From the NCBI RefSeq assembly GCF_003610295.1, contig NZ_RAPV01000002.1, forward strand, positions 930,001-994,000: a stretch of DNA of 64,000 nucleotides, read 5' to 3'. The stretch is from Paraburkholderia sp. BL23I1N1 (GTDB taxonomy: Bacteria; Pseudomonadota; Gammaproteobacteria; Burkholderiales; Burkholderiaceae). Position 1 is the first letter of the stretch, and each line of letters opens with the position of its first letter. Position numbers and translations under genes: made by a program. Below, one piece after another: positions 42,880 through 51,884 of the stretch. The notes under the pieces were generated by a model, which had not been told where the DNA came from, searched no databases, and worked only from the letters and a program-made list of their open reading frames with translations.

Positions 42880-45800
42880 ATGACTCCTTTTTTATCGAAG
42901 CGGCTGCTGATCAATCTGGCAGTCGTCGCCGCTGCGGTCGGCGCGAACGCGTTCGTCGCTTATACGCAGATTTGCGGCCAGCGCGACGCTGACGCGCGCA
43001 TGTTGCGCTCGACGAGCGTGCGTCAGCATCTCGACGCCTACCATACGGCGCTGGATAGCGGGCTAGCCGCGCTCGGCCGTTTCGAAGCCTCGGGTGAGGC
43101 CGCACCGGTCAACGAGGCCGCTGCCATGGCGACCTCGCTGACCGGTCTGGAGCGCGAGTTGCGCAAAGAACTCGCGGACGAACCGGTCCTGCTCGACACG
43201 CTCGCCAAACTGAGTACGGACAGTCACGCGCTGCAACACGATATCGACGATGCGCTGTTGAAGAGCGCCCGCGCGACGCCGAACGAATCGCGCGCGTGGG
43301 CGGCATCGACCTACACGCATCTCGGGCTGGGCCTCGGCCGGGTGGAAGCCGGTCTGACGGTGTTGCGCAAGCAGGAGAATGAGGTGTTGCAGGCGTCGCT
43401 TGCGGCCTCCGCGAACGAAACCCAGCGCGCCATGTTTCTGCTGATCGTGACGATGCTTGCCGGCAGCGCACTTCTGATCTTCACGTTCGGCGCCCGCGAA
43501 AGCCGTGCGCGCGAGAAACTGCGGACCGTCCGCGCGCTCAGCCGCCACGACGAGCGTTTTCGCGGCCTGTTCGACGATCATCCGGTGCCGATGTACATCT
43601 TCGAGCGCGAGACGCTGCGCTTTCTCGCGGTCAATGCGGCCGCGATCCAGCAATACGGTTACTCGGAAAGCGAATTTCTCGGCATGACGATTCGCGCGAT
43701 CCGGCCAAATGGCGAAATCTCGCGCCTCGAATCGCATCTGCAGCGCAGCGACATCCCGCATCAGGGCCGCACGATGGCGGGTGTCTGGCATCACCGGCGC
43801 AAGGACGGGTCGATGATCAGCGCCGACATTTCGTATCACGCGCTCAACTTCATGGGCCGCGCCGCCTTCTTCGTGCTGGCCGACGACGTCACCGAACAGA
43901 TCAACGCCGAAGCCGAAGCGCAGCGTTCGAACCAGATGCTCGAGACGGTGATCGACAACATTCCGCAGCGGATTTTCTGGAAGGATCAGGCATCGCGCTA
44001 TCTTGGCTGCAATATGGCGTTCGCGCGCGATGCGGGGCTCTCCTACCCTGAGCAGGTGGTCGGCAAGAGCGACAGCGATATGCCCTGGCGCGCCTTCGCC
44101 GGCCTGCTGAACGAGCACGATAAAGAGGTGGTGACCACCGGCGTGCCGAAGATGAATTTCGAGGTCGACCTGGTGATCGACGGCGTGCATCGCACCACGG
44201 TCACGAGCAAGCTGCCGTTTACCGACAGCGACGGCCGCGTGATCGGCGTCCTCGGGTCCTACACGGACATTACCGAGCGCAAGCGCGCCGATCTGGCCTT
44301 GCGTTTGCAAAGCCGCGCGCTCGATGCCAGCGTCAACGCGATTCTGATTACCGCGCCGTCGCCGTCAGGCAATCTGATCGAATACGTGAACCCCGCGTTC
44401 ATGCGCATCACCGGTTACGATCCCGCCGAAGTGATCGGTCACGATTGCCGGGTGCTGCAACGCGACGATCGCGAGCAGGAAGGCGTCGCGCTGATCCGCC
44501 AGGCGCTGGCCGCGAACCGCGAGGTGAGCGCCGTGGTGCGCAACTATCGCAAGGACGGCGCGCTGTTCTGGAATCAGCTGTTCATCGCACCGGTGCCGAA
44601 CGCAGAGGGTGTGATCACGCATCACATTGGCGTGATCAATGATGTGACGGATCTGATTCGCTATCAGGAGCAGCTCGAATACCAGGCCAACTATGACAGT
44701 CTCACGCGGCTGCCGAATCGCAACCTGCTGCGCGATCGCCTGCAGCACGCGTTGATTGTCGCGCAGCGGCATCACAAGGGCGTCGCGGTGGTGTTCATCG
44801 ATCTGGATGGCTTCAAGAACGTCAACGACAGCCTCGGCCATAGCGTCGGCGACCGCTTGCTGGGCGTGGTGGCGGAGCGGCTCGCACGCTGCACGCGAAC
44901 CAGCGACACGGTCGCGCGGCACGGCGGCGACGAGTTCGTGATCGTGATGACCGATACCGTCGACGAGCAGTCGCTGATCGCGTGGATGGAGCGAGTGCGC
45001 GCGTCGATTTCCGAGCCGGTGTGGCTCGACGGCACCGAGCTGTATGTCGGCTGCAGCATGGGCGCGAGCCTCTTCCCGCAGGACGGCGAAGACGCGGAAA
45101 CGCTGGTGAAAAAGGCCGACCTCGCGATGTATCGCGCGAAGGACATGGGCCGCAATACGTTCCAGTTCTACCAGCCGGAGATGAACGCGAGCGCGGGTGC
45201 GCGCCTGAATCTCGAACGGCGTTTGCGCCGCGCGTTGCGTGACAACGAATTCCTGCTGCACTACCAGCCGCAGGTCGATATCGGGAGCGGGCAGATCGTC
45301 GGCACCGAGGCGCTGGTGCGCTGGCGGGATCCGGAAGTCGGATTGGTGCTGCCGTCGTTGTTCATTCCGGTTGCCGAGGAGAGCGGCTTGATCGGCCCGC
45401 TGTCGGAATGGGTGCTACGTGAGGCGTGTCGCCAGAACAAGGCGTGGCAGGACGAAGGCTTGCCGCCGGCGCGAGTCTCGGTCAATCTGTCGGCGCGGGT
45501 TTTTCAGCAGCGCGATATCGCGAAGCTCGTCATGCAGGTGCTTGCCGAGACGGGGCTCGAGCCGCAGTACCTCGAACTCGAACTCACCGAAAGCACCATC
45601 ATGCGCAATGCCGAGGAGGCGGTGTCGATGCTCAACGAACTGCACGCGCTCGGCATCGGCCTTGCCATCGACGACTTCGGCACCGGCTATTCGAGTCTCA
45701 GCTATCTGAAGCGCTTCCCGGTGGACCGGTTGAAGATCGACCGCTCGTTCGTGTCGGATATCGGCGTGTCGGGCGACGACGAAACGATCACCTCGGCGAT

Positions 45801-45990
45801 CATCGCGCTCGCGCATTCGCTGAAATTGCAGGTGATCGCCGAGGGCGTGGAGACGTTGGCGCAACTCGACTTCCTGAAAGAACGCGCTTGCGACGAAATG
45901 CAGGGCTACTACTTTGCCAAGCCGTTGTCGACGGACGCGATCTCCGCGCTGCTGCAAGGCGGGGTGGGGCGCACCGTGGAGGCGGTTTAA
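42880..45990 (+). CDS. Membrane PAS-PAS-(LOV-like PAS)-GGDEF-EAL cyclic-di-GMP protein
   Basis: 1036 aa. Two transmembrane helices (about 9-28 and 186-205) flank a periplasmic helical sensor region. PAS 1 (about 222-340) and PAS 2 (about 350-470) follow. PAS 3 (about 477-600) resembles a LOV domain: NPAFMRITGYDPAEVIGHDCRVLQ, with Cys523 at the flavin-adduct position, and NYRKDGALFWNQLFIAPV. The GGDEF domain has intact GGDEF at 682-686 and an inhibitory RxxD (Arg673-Asp676). The EAL domain has EAL at 810-812 and DDFGTG from 931. Both cyclase and phosphodiesterase sites look usable. The protein should tune c-di-GMP in response to a periplasmic and possibly light or redox signal; net activity cannot be predicted. 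Confidence 0.93.
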   Translation: MTPFLSKRLLINLAVVAAAVGANAFVAYTQICGQRDADARMLRSTSVRQHLDAYHTALDSGLAALGRFEASGEAAPVNEAAAMATSLTGLERELRKELADEPVLLDTLAKLSTDSHALQHDIDDALLKSARATPNESRAWAASTYTHLGLGLGRVEAGLTVLRKQENEVLQASLAASANETQRAMFLLIVTMLAGSALLIFTFGARESRAREKLRTVRALSRHDERFRGLFDDHPVPMYIFERETLRFLAVNAAAIQQYGYSESEFLGMTIRAIRPNGEISRLESHLQRSDIPHQGRTMAGVWHHRRKDGSMISADISYHALNFMGRAAFFVLADDVTEQINAEAEAQRSNQMLETVIDNIPQRIFWKDQASRYLGCNMAFARDAGLSYPEQVVGKSDSDMPWRAFAGLLNEHDKEVVTTGVPKMNFEVDLVIDGVHRTTVTSKLPFTDSDGRVIGVLGSYTDITERKRADLALRLQSRALDASVNAILITAPSPSGNLIEYVNPAFMRITGYDPAEVIGHDCRVLQRDDREQEGVALIRQALAANREVSAVVRNYRKDGALFWNQLFIAPVPNAEGVITHHIGVINDVTDLIRYQEQLEYQANYDSLTRLPNRNLLRDRLQHALIVAQRHHKGVAVVFIDLDGFKNVNDSLGHSVGDRLLGVVAERLARCTRTSDTVARHGGDEFVIVMTDTVDEQSLIAWMERVRASISEPVWLDGTELYVGCSMGASLFPQDGEDAETLVKKADLAMYRAKDMGRNTFQFYQPEMNASAGARLNLERRLRRALRDNEFLLHYQPQVDIGSGQIVGTEALVRWRDPEVGLVLPSLFIPVAEESGLIGPLSEWVLREACRQNKAWQDEGLPPARVSVNLSARVFQQRDIAKLVMQVLAETGLEPQYLELELTESTIMRNAEEAVSMLNELHALGIGLAIDDFGTGYSSLSYLKRFPVDRLKIDRSFVSDIGVSGDDETITSAIIALAHSLKLQVIAEGVETLAQLDFLKERACDEMQGYYFAKPLSTDAISALLQGGVGRTVEAV

Positions 45991-46038
45991 GCGCGCCACC
46001 CCGCGCCACCCCGTGCGACCGCTTCGCCCGCGGGCTGC

Positions 46039-46635
46039 TTACTTCGCTGGTGTGCTGAGGAAAACCGGCAACTGTTCGGCCGCTTCCGAAAACGCCTGCA
46101 GGTGGGGATGCGCTGCCTTGGTGACGATCTCCGACAGGAACATCTGCGTGAAATTCCACGCGACGGCCACCGCTACGTCCACCGCACCGAAGTGGTTCGG
46201 TTCGACCGGCAGCGCCGCCGCCGCGAGTTCCTCTTCGAGTTCGCGGTAAGCGGCGTGCAATTGCTCGGTCACGCGATCGACCCACGGCTCATGCTGTTTC
46301 TCCGCCGGACGCAGATTGCGTTCGTACACGATCTGCACGCTCTTTTCGCAAGCGGCCAGCGCGAGGCCCGTGAGGCGCGCGGCGCGCATGCAGTGTTGCG
46401 GTTGTGACGGGAAGATCCGCTGATCTGGCGCTAGCGTGGCGGCGTACTGCAAGATCACCGTCGAGTCCATCACGCTCTGGCCGTTGTCGAGGATCAGGGT
46501 CGGCGCTTTCACAACCGGGTTGATCTTCGCGAACGCGTCATACATGCGGAACACGGAAATCGACTGGTGCTCGAAGTCGAGTTTCAGCAACTTCAGGCAG
46601 ATAGCGACGCGGCGCACGTAGGGCGAATCCAGCAT
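46039..46635 (-). CDS. Glutathione S-transferase, N-terminus possibly frameshifted
   Basis: 198 aa from this ATG. The thioredoxin-like domain has MLDSPYVRRVAICLKLLKL, NPVVKAPTLILDNG (cis-Pro) and VMDSTVILQYA, which binds the glutathione gamma-glutamyl part; the helical domain follows. Related proteins begin MKLIGMLDSPYVRR. Here the ATG at 46651 is followed by AAAACTG, and one A fewer would give exactly MKLIGMLDSP. As written, that ATG is out of frame and a TGA precedes the internal start, which has no good ribosome site. So either the first beta strand is lost or the A-run (plus-strand T4, 46645-46648) carries an extra base. Confidence 0.85.
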   Translation of the reverse strand: MLDSPYVRRVAICLKLLKLDFEHQSISVFRMYDAFAKINPVVKAPTLILDNGQSVMDSTVILQYAATLAPDQRIFPSQPQHCMRAARLTGLALAACEKSVQIVYERNLRPAEKQHEPWVDRVTEQLHAAYRELEEELAAAALPVEPNHFGAVDVAVAVAWNFTQMFLSEIVTKAAHPHLQAFSEAAEQLPVFLSTPAK

Positions 46636-46811
46636 TCCAATCAGTTTTCATCTCATTCCCGTTAGAAGATCTATATGGCTGGCCCGAGCGGGCGAGTGGG
46701 CGGCGGCTTGCTTGCCGGGTGGTGCTTGTAGAGCATTGAAACAATAGACTAACCGGCTTGCCGTGGCAAAAAAAGCAACATTAATCGACGGTTTGCGTCA
46801 GAATTTCTTAC

Positions 46812-47717
46812 ATGAAGCCCATTCCGCCGCTGACCGCTCTGCGCTGCTTCGAGGCCGTCGCCCGGCTCGGCGGTGTCACGCCGGCAGCGCGGGAGTTGCA
46901 TGTCACCCATTCGGCGGTCAGTCAGCAGATCAAGGTGCTGGAAGAGTCGATGGGCGTCGCATTGTTCCTGCGCGAAGCGCGTGGCTTGCGGCTCACCGAC
47001 GAAGGCCGGTTCTACGCCCTCGATATACGCGCGGCGCTGCACGACATCAGTCAGGCGACCCGCCGTGTGCAGGCGCGCCCACTCGAAAGCGAGCTGGTGA
47101 TCGCGACCTTGCCGTCGTTCGCGCAGCACTGGCTCGTGCCGCGCCTCGCGAGCTTCCGCGAGGCGCATCCGTACTATCGCGTGCGCCTCGTGACCAATCT
47201 GCAGATCGACGACTTTCGTCAGAGCATAAGCGACATCGGTATTCGCATGGGGCAGGGGTATTGGCCCGATGTCGCGCAGCAAAAACTGTTCGACGACGAC
47301 ATGCTCGTGGTTGCGGCACCGCATTTCGCGCTCGGGCCGCACGGTCGTTTTCCGCGCACGGCCGAGGATGTGCTCGCGTGTCCGCTGATCTCGAGCCCCG
47401 ATGCGCCGTGGAGCGAATGGTGCCGGGCGGCGCAAGTGGCCGAGCCGGCCGCTGAAGCCTGGGTGTTGTCGGCGAACGATTCGAACATCGTGATTGGCGC
47501 CGTGTTGCTCGGGCAGGGCGTCGCGCTCGAGCGGCGCAGCCTGGTCGCGCATGCGCTGGCGCGGGGCGACCTGGTGCAGATCACCGACATCCGCGTGCCG
47601 TATCGCTATCCGTACTGGCTGGTGTGGCAGCAACGCGAGATCCTGAACGCGAAACAGGCGCATTTCGCACAGTGGATCGACGCGCAGGTCGAGGTGTACT
47701 TGCGCAGCGGCGTTTGA
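46812..47717 (+). CDS. LysR-family regulator, GcvA-like
   Basis: 301 aa. Winged HTH at 1-65: PPLTALRCFEAVARLGGVTPAARELHVTHSAVSQQIKVLEE, typical of the GcvA/AmpR-like branch. The periplasmic-binding-like effector domain covers about 90-295, with DIGIRMGQGYWPDV and LGQGVALERRSLV. It is divergent from the GST gene, about 160 bp between starts, which it may control. The effector is not evident. Confidence 0.9.
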   Translation: MKPIPPLTALRCFEAVARLGGVTPAARELHVTHSAVSQQIKVLEESMGVALFLREARGLRLTDEGRFYALDIRAALHDISQATRRVQARPLESELVIATLPSFAQHWLVPRLASFREAHPYYRVRLVTNLQIDDFRQSISDIGIRMGQGYWPDVAQQKLFDDDMLVVAAPHFALGPHGRFPRTAEDVLACPLISSPDAPWSEWCRAAQVAEPAAEAWVLSANDSNIVIGAVLLGQGVALERRSLVAHALARGDLVQITDIRVPYRYPYWLVWQQREILNAKQAHFAQWIDAQVEVYLRSGV

Positions 47718-47931
47718 GATGCTGGGCCGATTGGCGCGCGCAGGCCGCCTGGCGGGGGGGATTACCGGTATCCGGGCGGGTGGCAGTCGTATATATTCGG
47801 GATTCCCATCTCAGACTTCACCGGGAACCACGAAGCATCGATTCACGTGGCGTTGCGCCCGCCTTTCGCTGCTTGCACTCTGTTATGGGCGTTTCGCCGT
47901 CGAATATCTGCCAATACGACTGGAGAGAAAA

Positions 47932-48267
47932 ATGACGACTTCACCGACAAAAAAATGGGCTGTGCTGCTGGCATCGGTTGTACTGAGCGTGGCTTCTGTT
48001 GCAGCGGCGTTCGCGCAAAGCGGCGCAAGTGCGCCGGCGGGCGATGAAGCCAATGCCGCCATGGCCGCCAAGCCGTCGGCCGCATCCAAGGCAGCCGCCA
48101 AGGCGCAACGCAAGGCCGCCCGCAAGGAAGCGCGCGCGAAAAAGAACGCCGAGCTGAAGCAACTGGAGAGCAACGGGTATAACCCGTCGCGTAACGATCC
48201 GAACTATCCGACGGACCTCCAGAACGCGCAGAAGAAGGCAGGGATAGGCGCTGCGGCGAGTCAGTAA
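47932..48267 (+). CDS. Small secreted DUF4148-type protein
   Basis: 111 aa. A signal peptide is evident (KKWAVLLASVVLSVASVAAAFAQ, cleavage near residue 29). A charged Ala/Lys-rich segment follows (KAAAKAQRKAARKEARAKKN). The C-terminal LKQLESNGYNPSRNDPNYPTDLQNAQKKAG resembles DUF4148, a family frequent in Burkholderia-group periplasmic proteins of unknown function. GGAGAG lies before the ATG at 47932. Lineage-restricted; role unknown. Confidence 0.8.
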   Translation: MTTSPTKKWAVLLASVVLSVASVAAAFAQSGASAPAGDEANAAMAAKPSAASKAAAKAQRKAARKEARAKKNAELKQLESNGYNPSRNDPNYPTDLQNAQKKAGIGAAASQ

Positions 48268-48382
48268 CGGCTACGGCTGGAGGGTGCCGGACTGGTTAGG
48301 TTTGCGCTGGGGAGCCAGGCAGATTCGATCTGGACAATGCAACCTGGACAATGCAACCCGGCAAGCACAAGGTATGAAGCTC

Positions 48383-48408
48383 AACGAGGCGCTCAGGCGC
48401 CTCGTTTT
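48383..48408. terminator. Bidirectional terminator between the DUF4148 and thioesterase genes
   Basis: AACGAGGCGC-TCAG-GCGCCTCGTT followed by TTT, between convergent genes. Just upstream a 14-bp direct repeat CTGGACAATGCAAC occurs twice in tandem near 48334-48358. Confidence 0.75.
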
Positions 48409-48428
48409 CATTCAAGGTCCGCTGCTGC

Positions 48429-48824
48429 TCAGTCCAGTACCGGCAGCGCGCGCGGGCGGCGGTCGCTATCGGTTGCGACGTAGGTCAGGGTCGCCTCGGT
48501 GACCTTCACGACGTCTTCGGTCAGGCTCATGCGTTGCGCGTAAACCTCGACCGCCACCGTGACCGACGTGTTGCCGGTCTTGACGATATCCGCGTAAAAA
48601 CTCAGCAGATCGCCGACGAACACGGGCTGCTTGAAGACGAACGAATTGACCGCAATGGTCGCCACCCGCCCATTGGCACGGCGGCTTGCCGGAATCGAAC
48701 CGGCGATATCCACTTGCGCCATGATCCAGCCGCCGAACACGTCGCCGTGGACATTCGCGTCCGACGGTTGCGGCACGACGCGCAGTGCGCAATGCTTTTG
48801 CGGAAGTTGAAGGAGATTGGTCAT
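48429..48824 (-). CDS. Acyl-CoA thioesterase, hot-dog fold (YciA-like)
   Basis: 131 aa. PQPSDANVHGDVFGGWIMAQVDIAGSI carries the conserved Asn/His-Gly-x-x-Phe-Gly-Gly pattern and catalytic Asp of YciA/BACH-type thioesterases. ATIAVNSFVFKQPVFVGDLLSFYADI completes the hot-dog strand order. It hydrolyses acyl-CoAs in the cytoplasm, with chain-length preference unknown. It is divergent from the Atm1-type exporter gene. Confidence 0.92.
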   Translation of the reverse strand: MTNLLQLPQKHCALRVVPQPSDANVHGDVFGGWIMAQVDIAGSIPASRRANGRVATIAVNSFVFKQPVFVGDLLSFYADIVKTGNTSVTVAVEVYAQRMSLTEDVVKVTEATLTYVATDSDRRPRALPVLD

Positions 48825-49120
48825 CGGGGCACCCTTGAAATTCGTAATGGCTCGGTCGGTCCGACCAGCAGGCGGGGGATTTCACGACAACTGCACCACA
48901 CGGTGGCACGACACAGTCGGTCGGCCGACATGCAACCGGCGGCCGGACAGCCGATGAAAAGCGGCGCCAGCCAGCTTCTGCGACAATAGAAAGATCAGGA
49001 ATTGTACGGGAAAGCGCCCAGCCAGGTCGCGCGACATGCAGCAGAGTGCGGGGATTGCACGCTGCCGGTCGGCGCGCCGCTGCGAACTCCGTCGCTTCCA
49101 CACTCTCCCCAGCCGATCCC

Positions 49121-51001
49121 ATGCGCCGCACGCCCTCGTCCGAACCTTCCCCGATCTCCACCCAGCCGCGCAATGACTGGCAAACGATCCTGTCGCTGCT
49201 GCCCTACCTTGCCACCTATAAATGGCGCGTCGGCTTTGCGCTGAGCTGCCTGATCGGCGCGAAGGTCGCCAATCTCGGCGTACCGATCGTGATGAAACGG
49301 ATCGTCGACAGCCTCGCTTCGGTGCAGCATCTCACCGCGCTCGGCCGCGCGCACGATTCGCCTGGCATCGTGCTGCTGGGCGGCATCGGTTTGCTGGTGG
49401 TCGCCTATGCCGTGGTGCGGCTGTCCACCTCGCTGTTTACCGAGCTGCGCGAGATCCTGTTTTCGAAGGTGACCGAAAGCGCGGTACGCCAACTCGCGCT
49501 GAAAGTGTTCCGCCATTTGCACGCGCTGTCATTGCGCTTCCATCTTGAGCGGCAGACGGGCGGCATGTCGCGCGATATCGAACGCGGCACGCGCGGCATC
49601 ACGCAACTGATTTCGTATTCGCTGTACAGCATCCTGCCGACGCTGGTTGAAGTCGGGCTCGTGCTGGGATTCTTTGTCGTCAAATATGAGGCGTACTACG
49701 CGATCGTCACGTTCATTGCGCTCGCCGTGTACATCACGTTCACCGTGAAAGTCACCGAATGGCGCACGCATTTTCGCCGTACGATGAACGATCTCGATTC
49801 AAAGGCGAATTCGCGCGCGATCGATTCGCTGCTCAACTACGAGACCGTGAAGTACTTCGGCAACGAAGAGTGGGAAGCGCACCGTTACGACGAAAATCTC
49901 AAGCGCTATCGCACGGCCGCGATCAAATCGCAGCGTTCGCTGTCGGCGCTGAACTTCGGGCAGCAGGCGATCATCGGCACGGGTCTCGTGTTCATTCTGT
50001 GGCGCGCAACCGAAGGCGTGATGGCCGGGCGCCTCACGCTCGGCGATCTGGTGCTGATCAACACGTTCATGTTGCAGCTCTATATACCGCTGAATTTTCT
50101 CGGCGTCGTGTATCGCGAATTGAAGCAAAGCCTCACTGATATGGACCGCATGTTCACACTGCTCGGCGCGGCCCAGGAAGTACCCGATATGCCGGACGCG
50201 CCCGCGCTGCGGGTGAGCGGTGCGCAGGTGCGCTTCGAGAGTGTGAACTTTTCGTATGAGCCGGCGCGGCAGATTCTGCACGACGTGAGCTTCACGATTC
50301 CGGCGGGCAGCACTACGGCAGTGGTCGGCCATAGCGGGTCGGGCAAATCGACGCTCGCGCGGTTGATATTCCGCTTCTACGATCTGGATCGCGCAACGGG
50401 CGGTGCGATCACCATCGACGGTCAGGATATTCGCGACGTCACGCAGGATTCGTTGCGTGCCTCGATCGGCATCGTGCCGCAGGATACCGTGCTGTTCAAC
50501 GATTCGATCTACTACAACATCGCTTACGGCCGCCCGTCGGCGACGCGCGAGGAAGTCATCGCGGCGGCGCGTGCAGCGCATATTCACGACTTCATCGAAG
50601 GGCTGCCGAAGGGGTACGAGACACCGGTCGGCGAGCGTGGCCTGAAGTTGTCCGGCGGTGAAAAACAACGCGTTGCGATTGCGCGGACCATCCTCAAGAA
50701 TCCGCCGATCCTGCTGTTCGACGAAGCGACTTCGGCACTCGATTCCCGTTCGGAGCGCGCGATCCAGCATGAGCTCGATCAGATCGCCCGCGAGCGCACG
50801 ACGCTGATCATCGCGCACCGGCTTTCGACGGTGGTGCACGCACAGCAGATCATCGTGATGGACAAGGGGCGCATCGTCGAGCGCGGGACGCATGCTGAGT
50901 TGCTGCAGGCGAACGGATTGTTCGCGCAGATGTGGGCGTTGCAGCAGCAACGTGCCGCGGAGGCGTCGGAGTCGGCGGAAACGGTGGATAGCGGGCGCTG
51001 A
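49121..51001 (+). CDS. Atm1/HMT-type ABC exporter (fused membrane and ATPase domains)
   Basis: 626-aa half-transporter. Six transmembrane helices lie at about 35-330, with the Atm1-family hallmark LNYETVKYFGNEEWE. The nucleotide-binding domain follows about residue 370: Walker A GHSGSGKST near 404, signature LSGGEKQRVAIAR near 512, Walker B ILLFDEATSALD, and H-loop IIAHRLST. Bacterial Atm1 relatives export glutathione-metal or glutathione-persulfide conjugates. The start at 49121 lacks a strong ribosome site; the preceding codons have poor homology, so it remains the best choice. Confidence 0.92.
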   Translation: MRRTPSSEPSPISTQPRNDWQTILSLLPYLATYKWRVGFALSCLIGAKVANLGVPIVMKRIVDSLASVQHLTALGRAHDSPGIVLLGGIGLLVVAYAVVRLSTSLFTELREILFSKVTESAVRQLALKVFRHLHALSLRFHLERQTGGMSRDIERGTRGITQLISYSLYSILPTLVEVGLVLGFFVVKYEAYYAIVTFIALAVYITFTVKVTEWRTHFRRTMNDLDSKANSRAIDSLLNYETVKYFGNEEWEAHRYDENLKRYRTAAIKSQRSLSALNFGQQAIIGTGLVFILWRATEGVMAGRLTLGDLVLINTFMLQLYIPLNFLGVVYRELKQSLTDMDRMFTLLGAAQEVPDMPDAPALRVSGAQVRFESVNFSYEPARQILHDVSFTIPAGSTTAVVGHSGSGKSTLARLIFRFYDLDRATGGAITIDGQDIRDVTQDSLRASIGIVPQDTVLFNDSIYYNIAYGRPSATREEVIAAARAAHIHDFIEGLPKGYETPVGERGLKLSGGEKQRVAIARTILKNPPILLFDEATSALDSRSERAIQHELDQIARERTTLIIAHRLSTVVHAQQIIVMDKGRIVERGTHAELLQANGLFAQMWALQQQRAAEASESAETVDSGR

Positions 51002-51167
51002 GCAAGCGGCGGCGGGATGCGCCGCATCTCCCCGTTGGATGAGGCGCTGCACTGGGCATATCGAGTGTGCGCCGCTGGGCGATCGGCGTTGGCCGCTCAG
51101 CCTTGGCCGTTGCACGTCGAGTGGCACGCTATCCCGCAGGCGCCGTTCAAGGTAGTGTGATCTGCGA

Positions 51168-51881
51168 TCAGCGTTCGCTCAAACGCTGATCCAACGCCTG
51201 TAATTGCGCCGGTGTGCCGACGTTTTCCCACAAGCCTTCGTACAACTCGCCGCTCGCGAGACCACGCGCAATCGTCTCGCGATAGTAAGGCGTGAGCGCG
51301 CGCCGCGTGCCGCGCGGCAGATCGCGGAACATGCGCGTGTCGTAGAGACCGATGTTGCCGAATGTGAAGCGCGGTTGCGCATCGAGCGACAGCGTTCCAT
51401 CGACCAACCCGAAGTCGCCGTTCGGATGAAACGCCGGGTTCGGCACCATCACCAGATGCATGCCGGGCATGGTTAGCGCTGCCAGTGCTTCGGCGCGCGT
51501 GGTCAGCGCCGCGTAATCGAAATCCGCGTAGACGTCGCCACTGACCGCGACGAATACTTCGCTCTCGCCCTTGTCTTCGAGCAACGGCAGTGCCTGCACG
51601 ATTCCACCCGCCGTCTCCAGCGCTTCATGCTCGGCCGAGTAGCGCAGTTGCACGCCCCAGCGCGAACCGTCGCCGAGCGCGGCTTCGATCCGCTCGCCGA
51701 GCCACGCATGGTTGATCACAATGGTTTGCAAGCCGGCGCGCGCGAGGCGTTCGATCTGCCACACGATCAACGGCTTGCCGCCCACTTCGAGCAAAGGCTT
51801 CGGGCACGTGTCGGTCAACGGACGCATGCGCTCGCCGCGCCCGGCGGCGAAAATCATCGCTTTCTTCAGAGACATCGTCAT
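51168..51881 (-). CDS. murU: N-acetylmuramate alpha-1-phosphate uridylyltransferase
   Basis: 237-aa nucleotidyltransferase. The signature MIFAAGRGERMRPLTDTCPKPLLEVGGKPLI is at the N-terminus; VAVSGDVYADFDY binds metal. MurU makes UDP-MurNAc from MurNAc-1-phosphate in cell-wall recycling that bypasses de novo MurNAc synthesis and fosfomycin. It starts 3 bp after the amgK stop, so both are in one operon. A second ATG at 51875 is an equal start candidate. Confidence 0.92.
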   Translation of the reverse strand: MTMSLKKAMIFAAGRGERMRPLTDTCPKPLLEVGGKPLIVWQIERLARAGLQTIVINHAWLGERIEAALGDGSRWGVQLRYSAEHEALETAGGIVQALPLLEDKGESEVFVAVSGDVYADFDYAALTTRAEALAALTMPGMHLVMVPNPAFHPNGDFGLVDGTLSLDAQPRFTFGNIGLYDTRMFRDLPRGTRRALTPYYRETIARGLASGELYEGLWENVGTPAQLQALDQRLSER

Positions 51882-51884
51882 CGG

